Below are positions 1-6,859 of a stretch of DNA of 33,439 nucleotides, one piece after another. The number at the start of each line of letters is the position of its first letter. The stretch's first letter is position 1. The notes beneath the pieces are model-generated. The model saw nothing but the letters and a program-made list of their open reading frames with translations. It did no database searches and was not told the DNA's origin. Where the stretch lies: assembly GCA_947465345.1 (NCBI GenBank), contig CANHZL010000007.1:1-33439 (forward strand), read 5' to 3'. The stretch is from Opitutia bacterium (GTDB lineage Bacteria > Verrucomicrobiota > Verrucomicrobiae > Opitutales > UBA953). Both the position numbers and the translations under genes were made by a program.

Positions 1-60
1 GGAGATCGGCTCGCGCGGGGCGGAGCGATCTCGCATGTAGGCCCGGTCGCCGATGCCCAT
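1..60 (-). CDS. 5' fragment of a gene, possibly rhomboid-family protein
   Basis: The minus strand carries an ATG at 60-58 followed by 20 open codons running off the left edge (N-terminus MGIGDRAYMRDRSAPREPIS). It starts 16 bases after the clpP stop, in another frame, so it would be the next gene of a clpP transcript. A short 'DR.YMR' N-terminus is something I associate with rhomboid-type intramembrane proteases of Verrucomicrobiota, but 20 residues are too few to prove that. No Shine-Dalgarno sequence is visible. The reading frame itself is plausible; the family guess is weak. Confidence 0.4.
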   Translation of the reverse strand, partial: MGIGDRAYMRDRSAPREPIS

Positions 61-76
61 GCGCGTGGGGGCGGCC

Positions 77-685
77 TCAGAGCTTCTTCACGATCGCGTC
101 GGCGAGGCCATACTCGATGGCCTCCTCGGCGGTCATGTAGAAGTCGCGGTCGGTGTCCTTGGTGACTTTTTCGATCTTCTGCTTCGAGGCCTTGGCGAGG
201 ATCTCGTTGAGCTCGGTGCGAAGGCGTTCCATTTCCTGGGCCTGGATGTGGATGTCCACGGCCGTGGCCTGAATGCGGCCCATGATGAGCGGCTGGTGAA
301 TCATCACGCGGGAGTGGGGGAAGAGGAGGCGGTTACCCTTTTCCTTGGGGGCCTGCAGGAGGATGGAGCCCATCGAGGCGGCCATGCCGGTGACGACGAC
401 CTTCACCGGGGAGGTGATCATGCGGATGGTGTCGTAGACGGCCATGCCGGAGGTGATGGAGCCGCCTGGGGTGTTGATGTAGAAGGTGATCTCCTTGCCG
501 GGGTCGATGCCGTCCAGATACAGGAGCTTCTCGACGATGTCGCGGGCGGAGGCGTCTTCGACGGCACCCCAGAGGAAGATCTTCCGCTGTTCGAGGAACT
601 TCTTCTGGATGAGCATGGAGCTCGGGCCGCCTTCTTTGGGGGCAGCTGGGGTCTTCTCGTCCTCGTCTTCGTCGTCGTTACGCAT
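77..685 (-). CDS. clpP: ATP-dependent Clp protease proteolytic subunit ClpP
   Basis: Serine peptidase of family S14. It forms a double-heptamer chamber that degrades proteins fed by ClpX or ClpA-type unfoldases in the cytoplasm. With the ATG at 685 the protein is 202 aa. The catalytic triad is visible: Ser104 in GMAASMGS, His130 in VMIHQPL, and Asp181 in the DTDRD segment before the EEAIEYGLAD motif. The N-terminal 20 residues are strongly acidic (NDDEDEDEK) and then Pro/Gly-rich, in place of the usual short propeptide. A TTG at 697 would add four residues; I prefer the ATG, but neither has a Shine-Dalgarno sequence. No clpX or tig is adjacent, so this may be one of several ClpP paralogues. 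It is divergent from the ABC ATPase gene. Confidence 0.93.
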   Translation of the reverse strand: MRNDDEDEDEKTPAAPKEGGPSSMLIQKKFLEQRKIFLWGAVEDASARDIVEKLLYLDGIDPGKEITFYINTPGGSITSGMAVYDTIRMITSPVKVVVTGMAASMGSILLQAPKEKGNRLLFPHSRVMIHQPLIMGRIQATAVDIHIQAQEMERLRTELNEILAKASKQKIEKVTKDTDRDFYMTAEEAIEYGLADAIVKKL

Positions 686-810
686 GGGAGTCGCCAAATT
701 GCCCGAATCCAGCCCCGTGGCAAGCGTGGGAAGGCGAAGCGGTCCGGGAAATCATTCACAGTCGGCGGGCGACCTTGCTCCCCGGAGGGGCTTATGCCTA
801 GGTTCCGGCC

Positions 811-1881
811 GTGCCCACCCTCCGCCTCACCGGCCTGCGCCGCCAGCTCGGCACGACGCCCGTCCTCGCGGGGGTCGACCTCGTCGTGGAGACGGGCACG
901 CTGTGCTGCCTGCTGGGTCCGTCGGGCAGCGGCAAGACGACCTTGCTCAAGGTGCTTGCCGGCCAGATCGAGTCCCAGGGTGGGACGGTGTTGCTCGATA
1001 ACCGTGACATCACCTTCGCTGAGTCCGCCGAGCGAGGCTTCGGGTTCGTCCACCAGAACTACGCGCTTTTCCCGCACCTGTCCGTCCTCGAGAACGCCGC
1101 GTTCTCGCTCGACGCCGAAAAGCTCTCGGCCGCTGAGATTAAGGCCCGCGCCCTCGAGGCACTCAAACTCGTCGGTGCCGAATCGTGGGCCTCGCGTCGT
1201 CCGCAGGAACTCTCCGGCGGCCAGCAGCAGCGCGTCGCGCTGGCCCGTGTGCTCGCGCTGCGTCCGAAGCTGCTGCTGCTTGACGAGCCCCTGAGTAATC
1301 TGGACGCCGCCTCCCGCCTTGAGGTCCGCGAAGTCATCCGTAAACTCGTGCGCACGACCGGCGTGACGGTACTCTGCGTGCTGCACGACCAGAAGGACGC
1401 CTTTGCGATGGCCGACCGCCTCGCGATCATGCGCGAAGGTCGCATCGTCCAAGCCGGCCTGCCTATCGACCTTTATCGCCGTCCGGCGGATAGCTGGATT
1501 GCGACCTTCCTCGGTTCCGCGAATCTCATTCCTGGTAAGATAGTCCACGTCGGCGCGGGCGAATTTGTGGCCGAGACCGCTGTCGGCGAAGTCCGAGGCG
1601 CGCTCGCGACGCCGGACGACGCTCCGGGTCCCGGTGCCAAGATCGTCGTCTGCGTCCGTCCGGAGTGCCTGAAGCTCGACTTCATGGCGCCCGACGAGAA
1701 CGCCTTCGCCGGCTCTATTGTGGCCTCGCTCTTCCAGGGCGACGTCTCCCTGCATGATTTTAAGACCAAGGAAGGCTTAACCCTTAAGATCTCCGAAGCC
1801 AATCCGCGCCAGCGGGTCGGCTCCAAGGCCACCGTCTTCGCCTGGGCCGAGCCCGAGGATGTCGTCGGCCTCAATCGCTGA
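811..1881 (+). CDS. ABC transporter ATP-binding protein, PotA/FbpC-like (CUT1-type with TOBE domain)
   Basis: ATPase subunit of an ABC importer, 356 aa, with a GTG start and no alternative ATG in frame nearby. Motifs in order: Walker A GPSGSGKT (36-43), Q-loop Gln82 in FVHQNYALFPH, signature LSGGQQQR (134-141), Walker B LLLLDEP (154-160) and H-loop His192 (LHDQ). Residues from about 235 on, including VCVRPECLKL, match a TOBE-type regulatory/substrate domain as in polyamine, iron or molybdate importers. No permease or solute-binding protein gene lies within the window, so the substrate cannot be assigned. The stop codon directly abuts the stop of the convergent XylR-like gene, leaving no room for a terminator. 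Confidence 0.9.
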   Translation: MPTLRLTGLRRQLGTTPVLAGVDLVVETGTLCCLLGPSGSGKTTLLKVLAGQIESQGGTVLLDNRDITFAESAERGFGFVHQNYALFPHLSVLENAAFSLDAEKLSAAEIKARALEALKLVGAESWASRRPQELSGGQQQRVALARVLALRPKLLLLDEPLSNLDAASRLEVREVIRKLVRTTGVTVLCVLHDQKDAFAMADRLAIMREGRIVQAGLPIDLYRRPADSWIATFLGSANLIPGKIVHVGAGEFVAETAVGEVRGALATPDDAPGPGAKIVVCVRPECLKLDFMAPDENAFAGSIVASLFQGDVSLHDFKTKEGLTLKISEANPRQRVGSKATVFAWAEPEDVVGLNR

Positions 1882-3045
1882 TCAGGACTTTGCTCGCCGG
1901 AATTTTCCGGGTGTCTGCTTATAGCGCGCCTTGAAGGCGGCTTGCAGGTAGTGGCTATGGGTGAAGCCCGTCTGCTCCGCAATCAGGTCAATCGTCAGGT
2001 TGGTCTGGCGGAGGAGTCGCTCCACTTCACGGAAGCGCACGCGCAGGATCTCGTCCTTCGGCGAACGTTTGAGTACCGACTTCATGCGGCGGTCGAGCGT
2101 GCTACGCGAGGCGCCCAGCTTCACGGATAGTTCGTTGACGTCGAGCCCGTGGACGGCGCCTTCGCGAATGAGCGCGACCGCACGCGCTACGAGTCGGTCG
2201 CTGATCACCAGTTCGCCGGAAGAGCCGCGCACCACGATGCCTTTCGGTGGGATCTGGACCGGTTTGGTGCGGTTGCTTCGGCCTTGCATCATCCGGTCGA
2301 GGAGTTCGGCGGCGGCGAAGCCCACGGCGTAGCCGTCGAAACGGACCGAGGATAATGGCGGCGTGGTGAAACTGCAGAGCGTCTCCTCGTTCTCGGCGCC
2401 GACGACGGCCACTTCTTCTGGGACGGCGACGCCGGCGGTCTGGCAGGCCTCCAGTAGGCGAACGCCAAGCTGGTCGGTCGCGGCGAAGATTCCGATGGGC
2501 TTGGGGAGTTGAGCGATCCAGTGGATTAGGCGTGATTGGCTCTGCTCCCAGTCGGGAACACGTTCCGGGTGATCTTCGGGGAGCTCGAGGCAGCGGTGGC
2601 CATAGACGCGAACGACCTTCTTGAAGTTGTCCACGCGTTCGACAAAGAATTCCTCGTTGCGTTGGCTGTAGGCGGCGAAGTGCCGGAAGCCTCGTTCGTA
2701 GAGATGTTCGGCCACCATCCGCCCGATGTCTTGGTTGTTACACCCGACAAGCGGCCGGCCGCCGGCAAAGTGGGTGGAGCGGAGCTCGACGGCAGGCAGG
2801 CCGGTCGCCGTGACGAGTTTGGAGGTCTCCGCGCTGAAGGTGCGGGTTAGGATGCCGTCGCCATCCCAGTCCTTTAGCCAGTCAGGTGGAGAAGAATCCA
2901 AGGCGCGCAGTTCGAGGTAGGTCGACCAAGGGCCGTGGGCCGCCACGTAGCTGCGGACGCCAGCGAGGAGCTCACGGGTATAGGTGCGGGTGGTCTCGAT
3001 CAGGAGGGCGACCCGCGGGGCGCGGCGTTGGGCGATAGGGGGCAT
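1882..3045 (-). CDS. XylR-like transcriptional regulator (LacI-type sensor domain plus AraC-type HTH)
   Basis: Predicted sugar-responsive transcription factor, 387 aa. Residues about 10-275 resemble the periplasmic-binding-protein-like sensor of LacI/XylR proteins (RVALLIETTRTYTRELLAGV at the start; DQLGVRLLEACQTAGVAVP and DGYAVGFAAAELLDRMM later). Residues about 285-385 are an AraC-type DNA-binding domain with two HTH units, the second including DLIAEQTGFTHSHYLQAAFK. This sensor/AraC combination is typical of XylR homologues, which are numerous in Opitutae. It is divergent from the exported sugar-isomerase/cytochrome operon, with only 84 bases between the two start codons, so it very likely controls that operon and itself. 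A perfect inverted repeat at 3047-3064 is a candidate operator. The ligand is unknown. Confidence 0.88.
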   Translation of the reverse strand: MPPIAQRRAPRVALLIETTRTYTRELLAGVRSYVAAHGPWSTYLELRALDSSPPDWLKDWDGDGILTRTFSAETSKLVTATGLPAVELRSTHFAGGRPLVGCNNQDIGRMVAEHLYERGFRHFAAYSQRNEEFFVERVDNFKKVVRVYGHRCLELPEDHPERVPDWEQSQSRLIHWIAQLPKPIGIFAATDQLGVRLLEACQTAGVAVPEEVAVVGAENEETLCSFTTPPLSSVRFDGYAVGFAAAELLDRMMQGRSNRTKPVQIPPKGIVVRGSSGELVISDRLVARAVALIREGAVHGLDVNELSVKLGASRSTLDRRMKSVLKRSPKDEILRVRFREVERLLRQTNLTIDLIAEQTGFTHSHYLQAAFKARYKQTPGKFRRAKS

Positions 3046-3046
3046 G

Positions 3047-3064
3047 AGGTTTGACCAGAAACCT
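3047..3064. promoter_or_regulatory. Candidate operator: perfect inverted repeat in the divergent XylR/PfpI promoter region
   Basis: AGGTTT (3047-3052), a six-base spacer GACCAG, then AAACCT (3059-3064) form a perfect 6+6 palindrome one base upstream of the regulator's ATG. Its location in the 84-base divergent region suggests autoregulation, or control of both genes. A second, weaker palindrome GATA-N6-TATC occurs further along (about 3112-3125) towards the operon start. AraC-type regulators often bind direct rather than inverted repeats, so the assignment is tentative. Confidence 0.4.
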
Positions 3065-3129
3065 TAGTTTTAGTGCATCATACCTGTAATGACTTTCCGG
3101 GCAAGAAAGGATATAGTCCTATCACCCCT

Positions 3130-3819
3130 ATGAAACTCCGTCTCCTCACCGTCGGCCTGCTCGGACTTTGCGCCCTGGCTTCGGCCGCTGGCCTCATCGA
3201 CAACAAGAACCAGTCCTCGATCTCCTCAGGTGCCGATAAGCCAGAGAACGCGAACAAGCCCAAGGTGCTCGTCGTCATCGGCGACGCCACCGAGCTACTC
3301 GACACGATGTATCCGGTCTACCGCCTGCAGGAAGCCGGTTTCCAACCGGTCTTCGCGACGCCTGAGAAGCGCGTCTACCAGACCGTACTCCACGAGGTGA
3401 AGCCGGGTTGGACCATCACCAAGGAGTGGGAAGGCTACACCATCAACTCCGACATCGCCTTCAAGGACATCAAGCCCGAGGAGTATGCCGGTATCTTCTT
3501 CAGTGGCGGTCGCGCCCCGGAGTATATCCGCGAAGACGAGGCCCTCCTGGCCGCCACCCGCTGGTTCTGGGAGCATAAGAAGCCGATGATGAGCGTCTGC
3601 CACGGCGTCGAGATCCCCGCCCGCGCTGGTATCGTGAAGGGTCTGCGCATGGCCACCGTGCCGAAGTGCAAGTTCGACCTCGAGGTCTGCGGTGGCATCT
3701 TCGTGAACGCCCCGGTCGTCATCGACCGTCACATGGTCAGCGGTCGTACCTTCCATGACAACGGCTCGTTCGTCGCGCCGTGGATCAAGATGCTCGAAGC
3801 CCAGCGCGATCAGAAGTAA
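3130..3819 (+). CDS. Secreted DJ-1/PfpI family protein
   Basis: First gene of the operon. I chose the ATG at 3130 rather than an upstream GTG (3073) because it begins with a typical Sec signal peptide (MKLRLLTVGLLGLCALASA, cleavage near residue 19-20), giving 229 aa. The mature part is a DJ-1/PfpI (class I glutamine-amidotransferase-like) domain: KVLVVIGDATELLDT at 45-59 with the conserved Glu55, FFSGGRAPEY at 123-132, and the nucleophile elbow SVCHGVEI with Cys157 and His158. Members act as deglycases, chaperones, glyoxalases or peptidases, so the reaction cannot be stated. Export is unusual, since most relatives are cytoplasmic. It is followed after five bases by the Tat-exported sugar isomerase gene, implying a shared periplasmic task. 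Confidence 0.85.
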   Translation: MKLRLLTVGLLGLCALASAAGLIDNKNQSSISSGADKPENANKPKVLVVIGDATELLDTMYPVYRLQEAGFQPVFATPEKRVYQTVLHEVKPGWTITKEWEGYTINSDIAFKDIKPEEYAGIFFSGGRAPEYIREDEALLAATRWFWEHKKPMMSVCHGVEIPARAGIVKGLRMATVPKCKFDLEVCGGIFVNAPVVIDRHMVSGRTFHDNGSFVAPWIKMLEAQRDQK

Positions 3820-3824
3820 TCGCC

Positions 3825-4748
3825 ATGCTTTCCCGCCGCGATTTTCTCCGCACCGTCCCGGCCGCCACGGTCTTCGCGGCAATGTCGGCTCGGGCCCAAT
3901 CCAAGGATGAGTTCAAGATCCGCTACACGCTTTCTTCCGCACTGTACGGCACGATGCCGCTCGATGTCATTCTGCCGGAGGTCGCCAAGATCGGCGCGGA
4001 GTCGATTGACATCTGGTGCAAGGTCCATGGCGACCAGCGCGAGCAGGCGACGGCGCTCGGCGAGGAAGCCTTCGCGGCCTTACTGAAGAAGCATAGTGCC
4101 CGCGTTGGTTCCAGTACGCGCTACCCGCTGGGCCCATTCAAGTTGCAGGAAGAAATGGCTTGGGTGAAGAAGCACGGCGGCAACCTTGTTGTCTGCGGGT
4201 GCGTTGGCCCGAAGAATCCGGAAGGCGCCGCCGCCAAAGCGGCCATCTCCAAGTTCCTCGAAGACATGAAGCCGCACGTCGCCAAGGCCGCCGAGCTCGG
4301 CGTGACCATTGCGATTGAGAATCACGTAAGTCAGGTGCTCCACCATCCGGATTCGATCAAGGCGTTCGCCGACCTGAATACTTCGCCGAACCTCGGCATC
4401 GCCTTCGCCCCGCACCATTTGCACGAGTGGCAGGATCAAATCCCGGCGCTCATCCGCTACGCTGGTGCTAAGAATCTCCCGTTCATCTATTTTCAGGAGC
4501 ACTCCGAAGGCATCTTCAAGAAGGCCAGCAAGGAGGTCGAGATGCAGCAACTTCCCGGCTATGGCGGCGGCCTAGACTATCGTCTCGTCGTCAAGGCGCT
4601 CCGCGACGTCCGCTTCAATGGCGTCGCCGAGATCTTCATGCACCCGACCCCGCGAGGGATTCCGATTCTGCCCACCGTCGGCGAGGTCACTGCAGCGGTG
4701 AATAAGTCGCGTGCCTATCTCGATCAGTGCGTCCGCGAGACGGCATGA
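3825..4748 (+). CDS. Tat-exported sugar phosphate isomerase/epimerase-like TIM-barrel protein
   Basis: 307-aa protein from the ATG at 3825. The N-terminus MLSRRDFLRTVPAATVFAAM has the twin-arginine motif SRRDFLRT followed by a hydrophobic stretch and an Ala-X-Ala-like site (SARAQS), so it should be exported folded by the Tat system. The rest resembles AP-endonuclease-2-type xylose-isomerase-like TIM barrels (IGAESIDIWCKVHG, GVTIAIENH, APHHLHEW, GVAEIFMHPTPRG), with Glu, His and Asp residues suited to metal binding. Such exported proteins are common in Planctomycetes and Verrucomicrobia sugar loci. The stop overlaps the ATG of the cytochrome gene (ATGA, 4745-4748), indicating translational coupling. 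The substrate is unknown; a free sugar or keto-sugar in the periplasm is likely. Confidence 0.85.
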   Translation: MLSRRDFLRTVPAATVFAAMSARAQSKDEFKIRYTLSSALYGTMPLDVILPEVAKIGAESIDIWCKVHGDQREQATALGEEAFAALLKKHSARVGSSTRYPLGPFKLQEEMAWVKKHGGNLVVCGCVGPKNPEGAAAKAAISKFLEDMKPHVAKAAELGVTIAIENHVSQVLHHPDSIKAFADLNTSPNLGIAFAPHHLHEWQDQIPALIRYAGAKNLPFIYFQEHSEGIFKKASKEVEMQQLPGYGGGLDYRLVVKALRDVRFNGVAEIFMHPTPRGIPILPTVGEVTAAVNKSRAYLDQCVRETA

Positions 4749-6859
4749 TGTTACGCGTCGCAATCCTGCTCGGTGCGACTGCACTGGCCGCCGAACCTCT
4801 CGTCACCGGATTCGAGCGCTTCCATGCGTCCGTTCCAACGGCCGAGGGTGGCCGTCTGCTTTACAATGAACTAGGCTGCGTGAATTGCCACGGTGGCGAT
4901 ACCGGCCTGCCGGCCATGCGCGGCCCCGTACTCGCGACGGTCACCCAGCGCGTTCGCTCCGAATGGCTCCGCAAGTTCGTCGCCGATCCCGCGTCGGTTC
5001 ACCCGGGAGCGGTGATGCCGCAGGTCCTAGCCAAAGCTGACGGCCAGACCCTCGTCGCAATCGAACACTATCTTGCGTCACTGAGGTCCAAGTCGGCCTC
5101 GACTAAGGCCGCGGCGAAGATCATGCACGTAAACGGGGCCCGCGGCGGTGAACTGTTCAATACCCTGGGTTGCGTTGCCTGTCACACACCTGGCAAAGAT
5201 TTTGTCCCGCCCGATGGCGTGCCCAAGGCTTCCGAGTTCACGCATCGCAGTGTGGGATTCGGCGACCTCAAGGCTAAGTACAGCCTCGATAGCCTCGGCG
5301 CTTTCATCCTCGATCCGCTGAAGGTGCGCACTGATGGGCGAATGCCCAAGATCGTGATGGATCGTCAGGACGCCATTGACATCGCCGGCTACCTTCTCGA
5401 ATTCCAGGGCAGCGATGGACGTATTGATCAAAGCGTCGTCTCCATCGTCGCGGACAAGGATCTCGCGCTCGTCGGTCGTAAGGCCGTCATCGCTGCCCAG
5501 TGTGCCGCGTGCCACGATTTGCCGAAGGATGCCGCGGCGAAGCCCGTTGTGCTGAGTAAGAACGAAGGAGGCTGCCTCGATGCCGATCACGCCAAGGGAC
5601 CGCGCTACGCACTTTCCGGCGCACAGCGCGCCTCGTTAAAGCTCTTCCTCGCTAAGAAGTACGAGGCCGCCTCGCCTAAACTTGCGGCCGACCTCACTCT
5701 GCACGCCCTCAACTGCATCGCTTGCCATGAGCGCGATGGCAAGGGCGGCCCCGATGCCGCGCGTAAGCCTTACTTCCAAGGAGATCATAATCTCGGCGAC
5801 ACCGGTCGCTACCCGCCGCCCCTGACCGGCGTTGGCGGCAAGCTCCGCCCTGAGTGGCTGGCCAAGGTGCTCGCCCCGCGCGTCGAAGCCAAGCTCACCG
5901 ATCTATTCACGACCCACAACAAAGCAGACGAGACCCGCGTGCGTCCCTATCTGAAGACCAAGATGCCGCAGTTCGGCGCGGCCACGGTCGACCTTGCCAG
6001 GCTCCTCGGTGTCGCTGACGCACGTACCGCCCTGAAGTTCGAAGGCGGCGACGACACCGCTGGGCGTAAGCTCATGGGCACGCAAGGTGGGGCGGGTTGC
6101 ATCTCCTGCCACCGTTGGGGCGATCGCCCGTCGCTCGGCGTCCAAGGGCCTGACTTGAGTAATATCGCTGCACGACTGCAGGAAAGCTGGTTACGCGAGT
6201 ATCTCATCAATCCCGCAGGCTATCGTCCCGGCACGCTGATGCCCTCCTTCTGGCCGGGCGGAAAATCCTTCAACTCCACGATCCTTGGCGGCGACACCGA
6301 CAAGCAAATCGCCGCGATCTATAAATTCATCGAAAGCGCTAATGGCGAGCCCGAGGGCTTCCCGCAGAATCGCAACGGCGAGTTCGAGATTGTGCCAAAG
6401 GATCGTCCCGTTGTGCAGCGCGCGTTTACCGACGGCGTTGGCGTCCGCGCGATTCTCGTCGGCTTCCCGACCGGCGTGCACCTCGCCTATGATGGCGACA
6501 AGGGCGGCCCCGGCCTCGCCTGGAAGGGGCGTTTCTTCGACGCCTACCTCACCTGGTATTCACGCTTCCCGACTTTTGAGAAACCCATTGGCACGGAGGT
6601 TGTCGCTTGGCCTAAGCCCACTGGCCGCTTCCTTGGCTACCGTCTCGACGCGAAGGGTAACCCCACGTTCCTCAACGAACAGAGTGGCGTGAAGGTCGAG
6701 GAGACCTATGAAGGCATCAAGAACGGACTTCGCCGCACCGTCACCTGGGCGCCCACGCCAGACTTCGTCCCGACCATCACGCATCCCGCTGGGATGATCG
6801 TCGACGTGAAAGAATCCTCCGCCCAAGGCCGTCGCGTCTTTACCTATCTCTGGAAATGA
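4745..6859 (+). CDS. Pentahaem c-type cytochrome, PVC type
   Basis: 704-aa periplasmic electron-transfer protein from the ATG at 4745, which overlaps the previous stop. An upstream GTG at 4727 is less likely because the signal peptide (MMLRVAILLGATALAAEP) starts at the ATG. Five CXXCH haem-binding sites are visible: CVNCH (45-49), CVACH (143-147), CAACH (253-257), CIACH (324-328) and CISCH (452-456). Met in the contexts VMPQVL, GRMPKIV, KMPQFG and LMPSFWP could be axial ligands for four of them. Residues from about 560 to the end carry no haem motif and resemble the C-terminal domain of large Planctomycete/Verrucomicrobia cytochromes (DGVGVRAILVGFPTGVHLAY). The propeller gene follows with an ATGA overlap, so the two products probably form a complex that accepts electrons from sugar oxidation. 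Confidence 0.9.
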   Translation: MMLRVAILLGATALAAEPLVTGFERFHASVPTAEGGRLLYNELGCVNCHGGDTGLPAMRGPVLATVTQRVRSEWLRKFVADPASVHPGAVMPQVLAKADGQTLVAIEHYLASLRSKSASTKAAAKIMHVNGARGGELFNTLGCVACHTPGKDFVPPDGVPKASEFTHRSVGFGDLKAKYSLDSLGAFILDPLKVRTDGRMPKIVMDRQDAIDIAGYLLEFQGSDGRIDQSVVSIVADKDLALVGRKAVIAAQCAACHDLPKDAAAKPVVLSKNEGGCLDADHAKGPRYALSGAQRASLKLFLAKKYEAASPKLAADLTLHALNCIACHERDGKGGPDAARKPYFQGDHNLGDTGRYPPPLTGVGGKLRPEWLAKVLAPRVEAKLTDLFTTHNKADETRVRPYLKTKMPQFGAATVDLARLLGVADARTALKFEGGDDTAGRKLMGTQGGAGCISCHRWGDRPSLGVQGPDLSNIAARLQESWLREYLINPAGYRPGTLMPSFWPGGKSFNSTILGGDTDKQIAAIYKFIESANGEPEGFPQNRNGEFEIVPKDRPVVQRAFTDGVGVRAILVGFPTGVHLAYDGDKGGPGLAWKGRFFDAYLTWYSRFPTFEKPIGTEVVAWPKPTGRFLGYRLDAKGNPTFLNEQSGVKVEETYEGIKNGLRRTVTWAPTPDFVPTITHPAGMIVDVKESSAQGRRVFTYLWK

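Noticed and set aside
53..1294. 413-codon plus-strand frame across clpP and the ABC ATPase, and a matching 445-codon minus-strand frame at 418-1755
   Set aside because: Both overlap two confidently identified genes and read as low-complexity Arg/Ser/Val-rich peptides.
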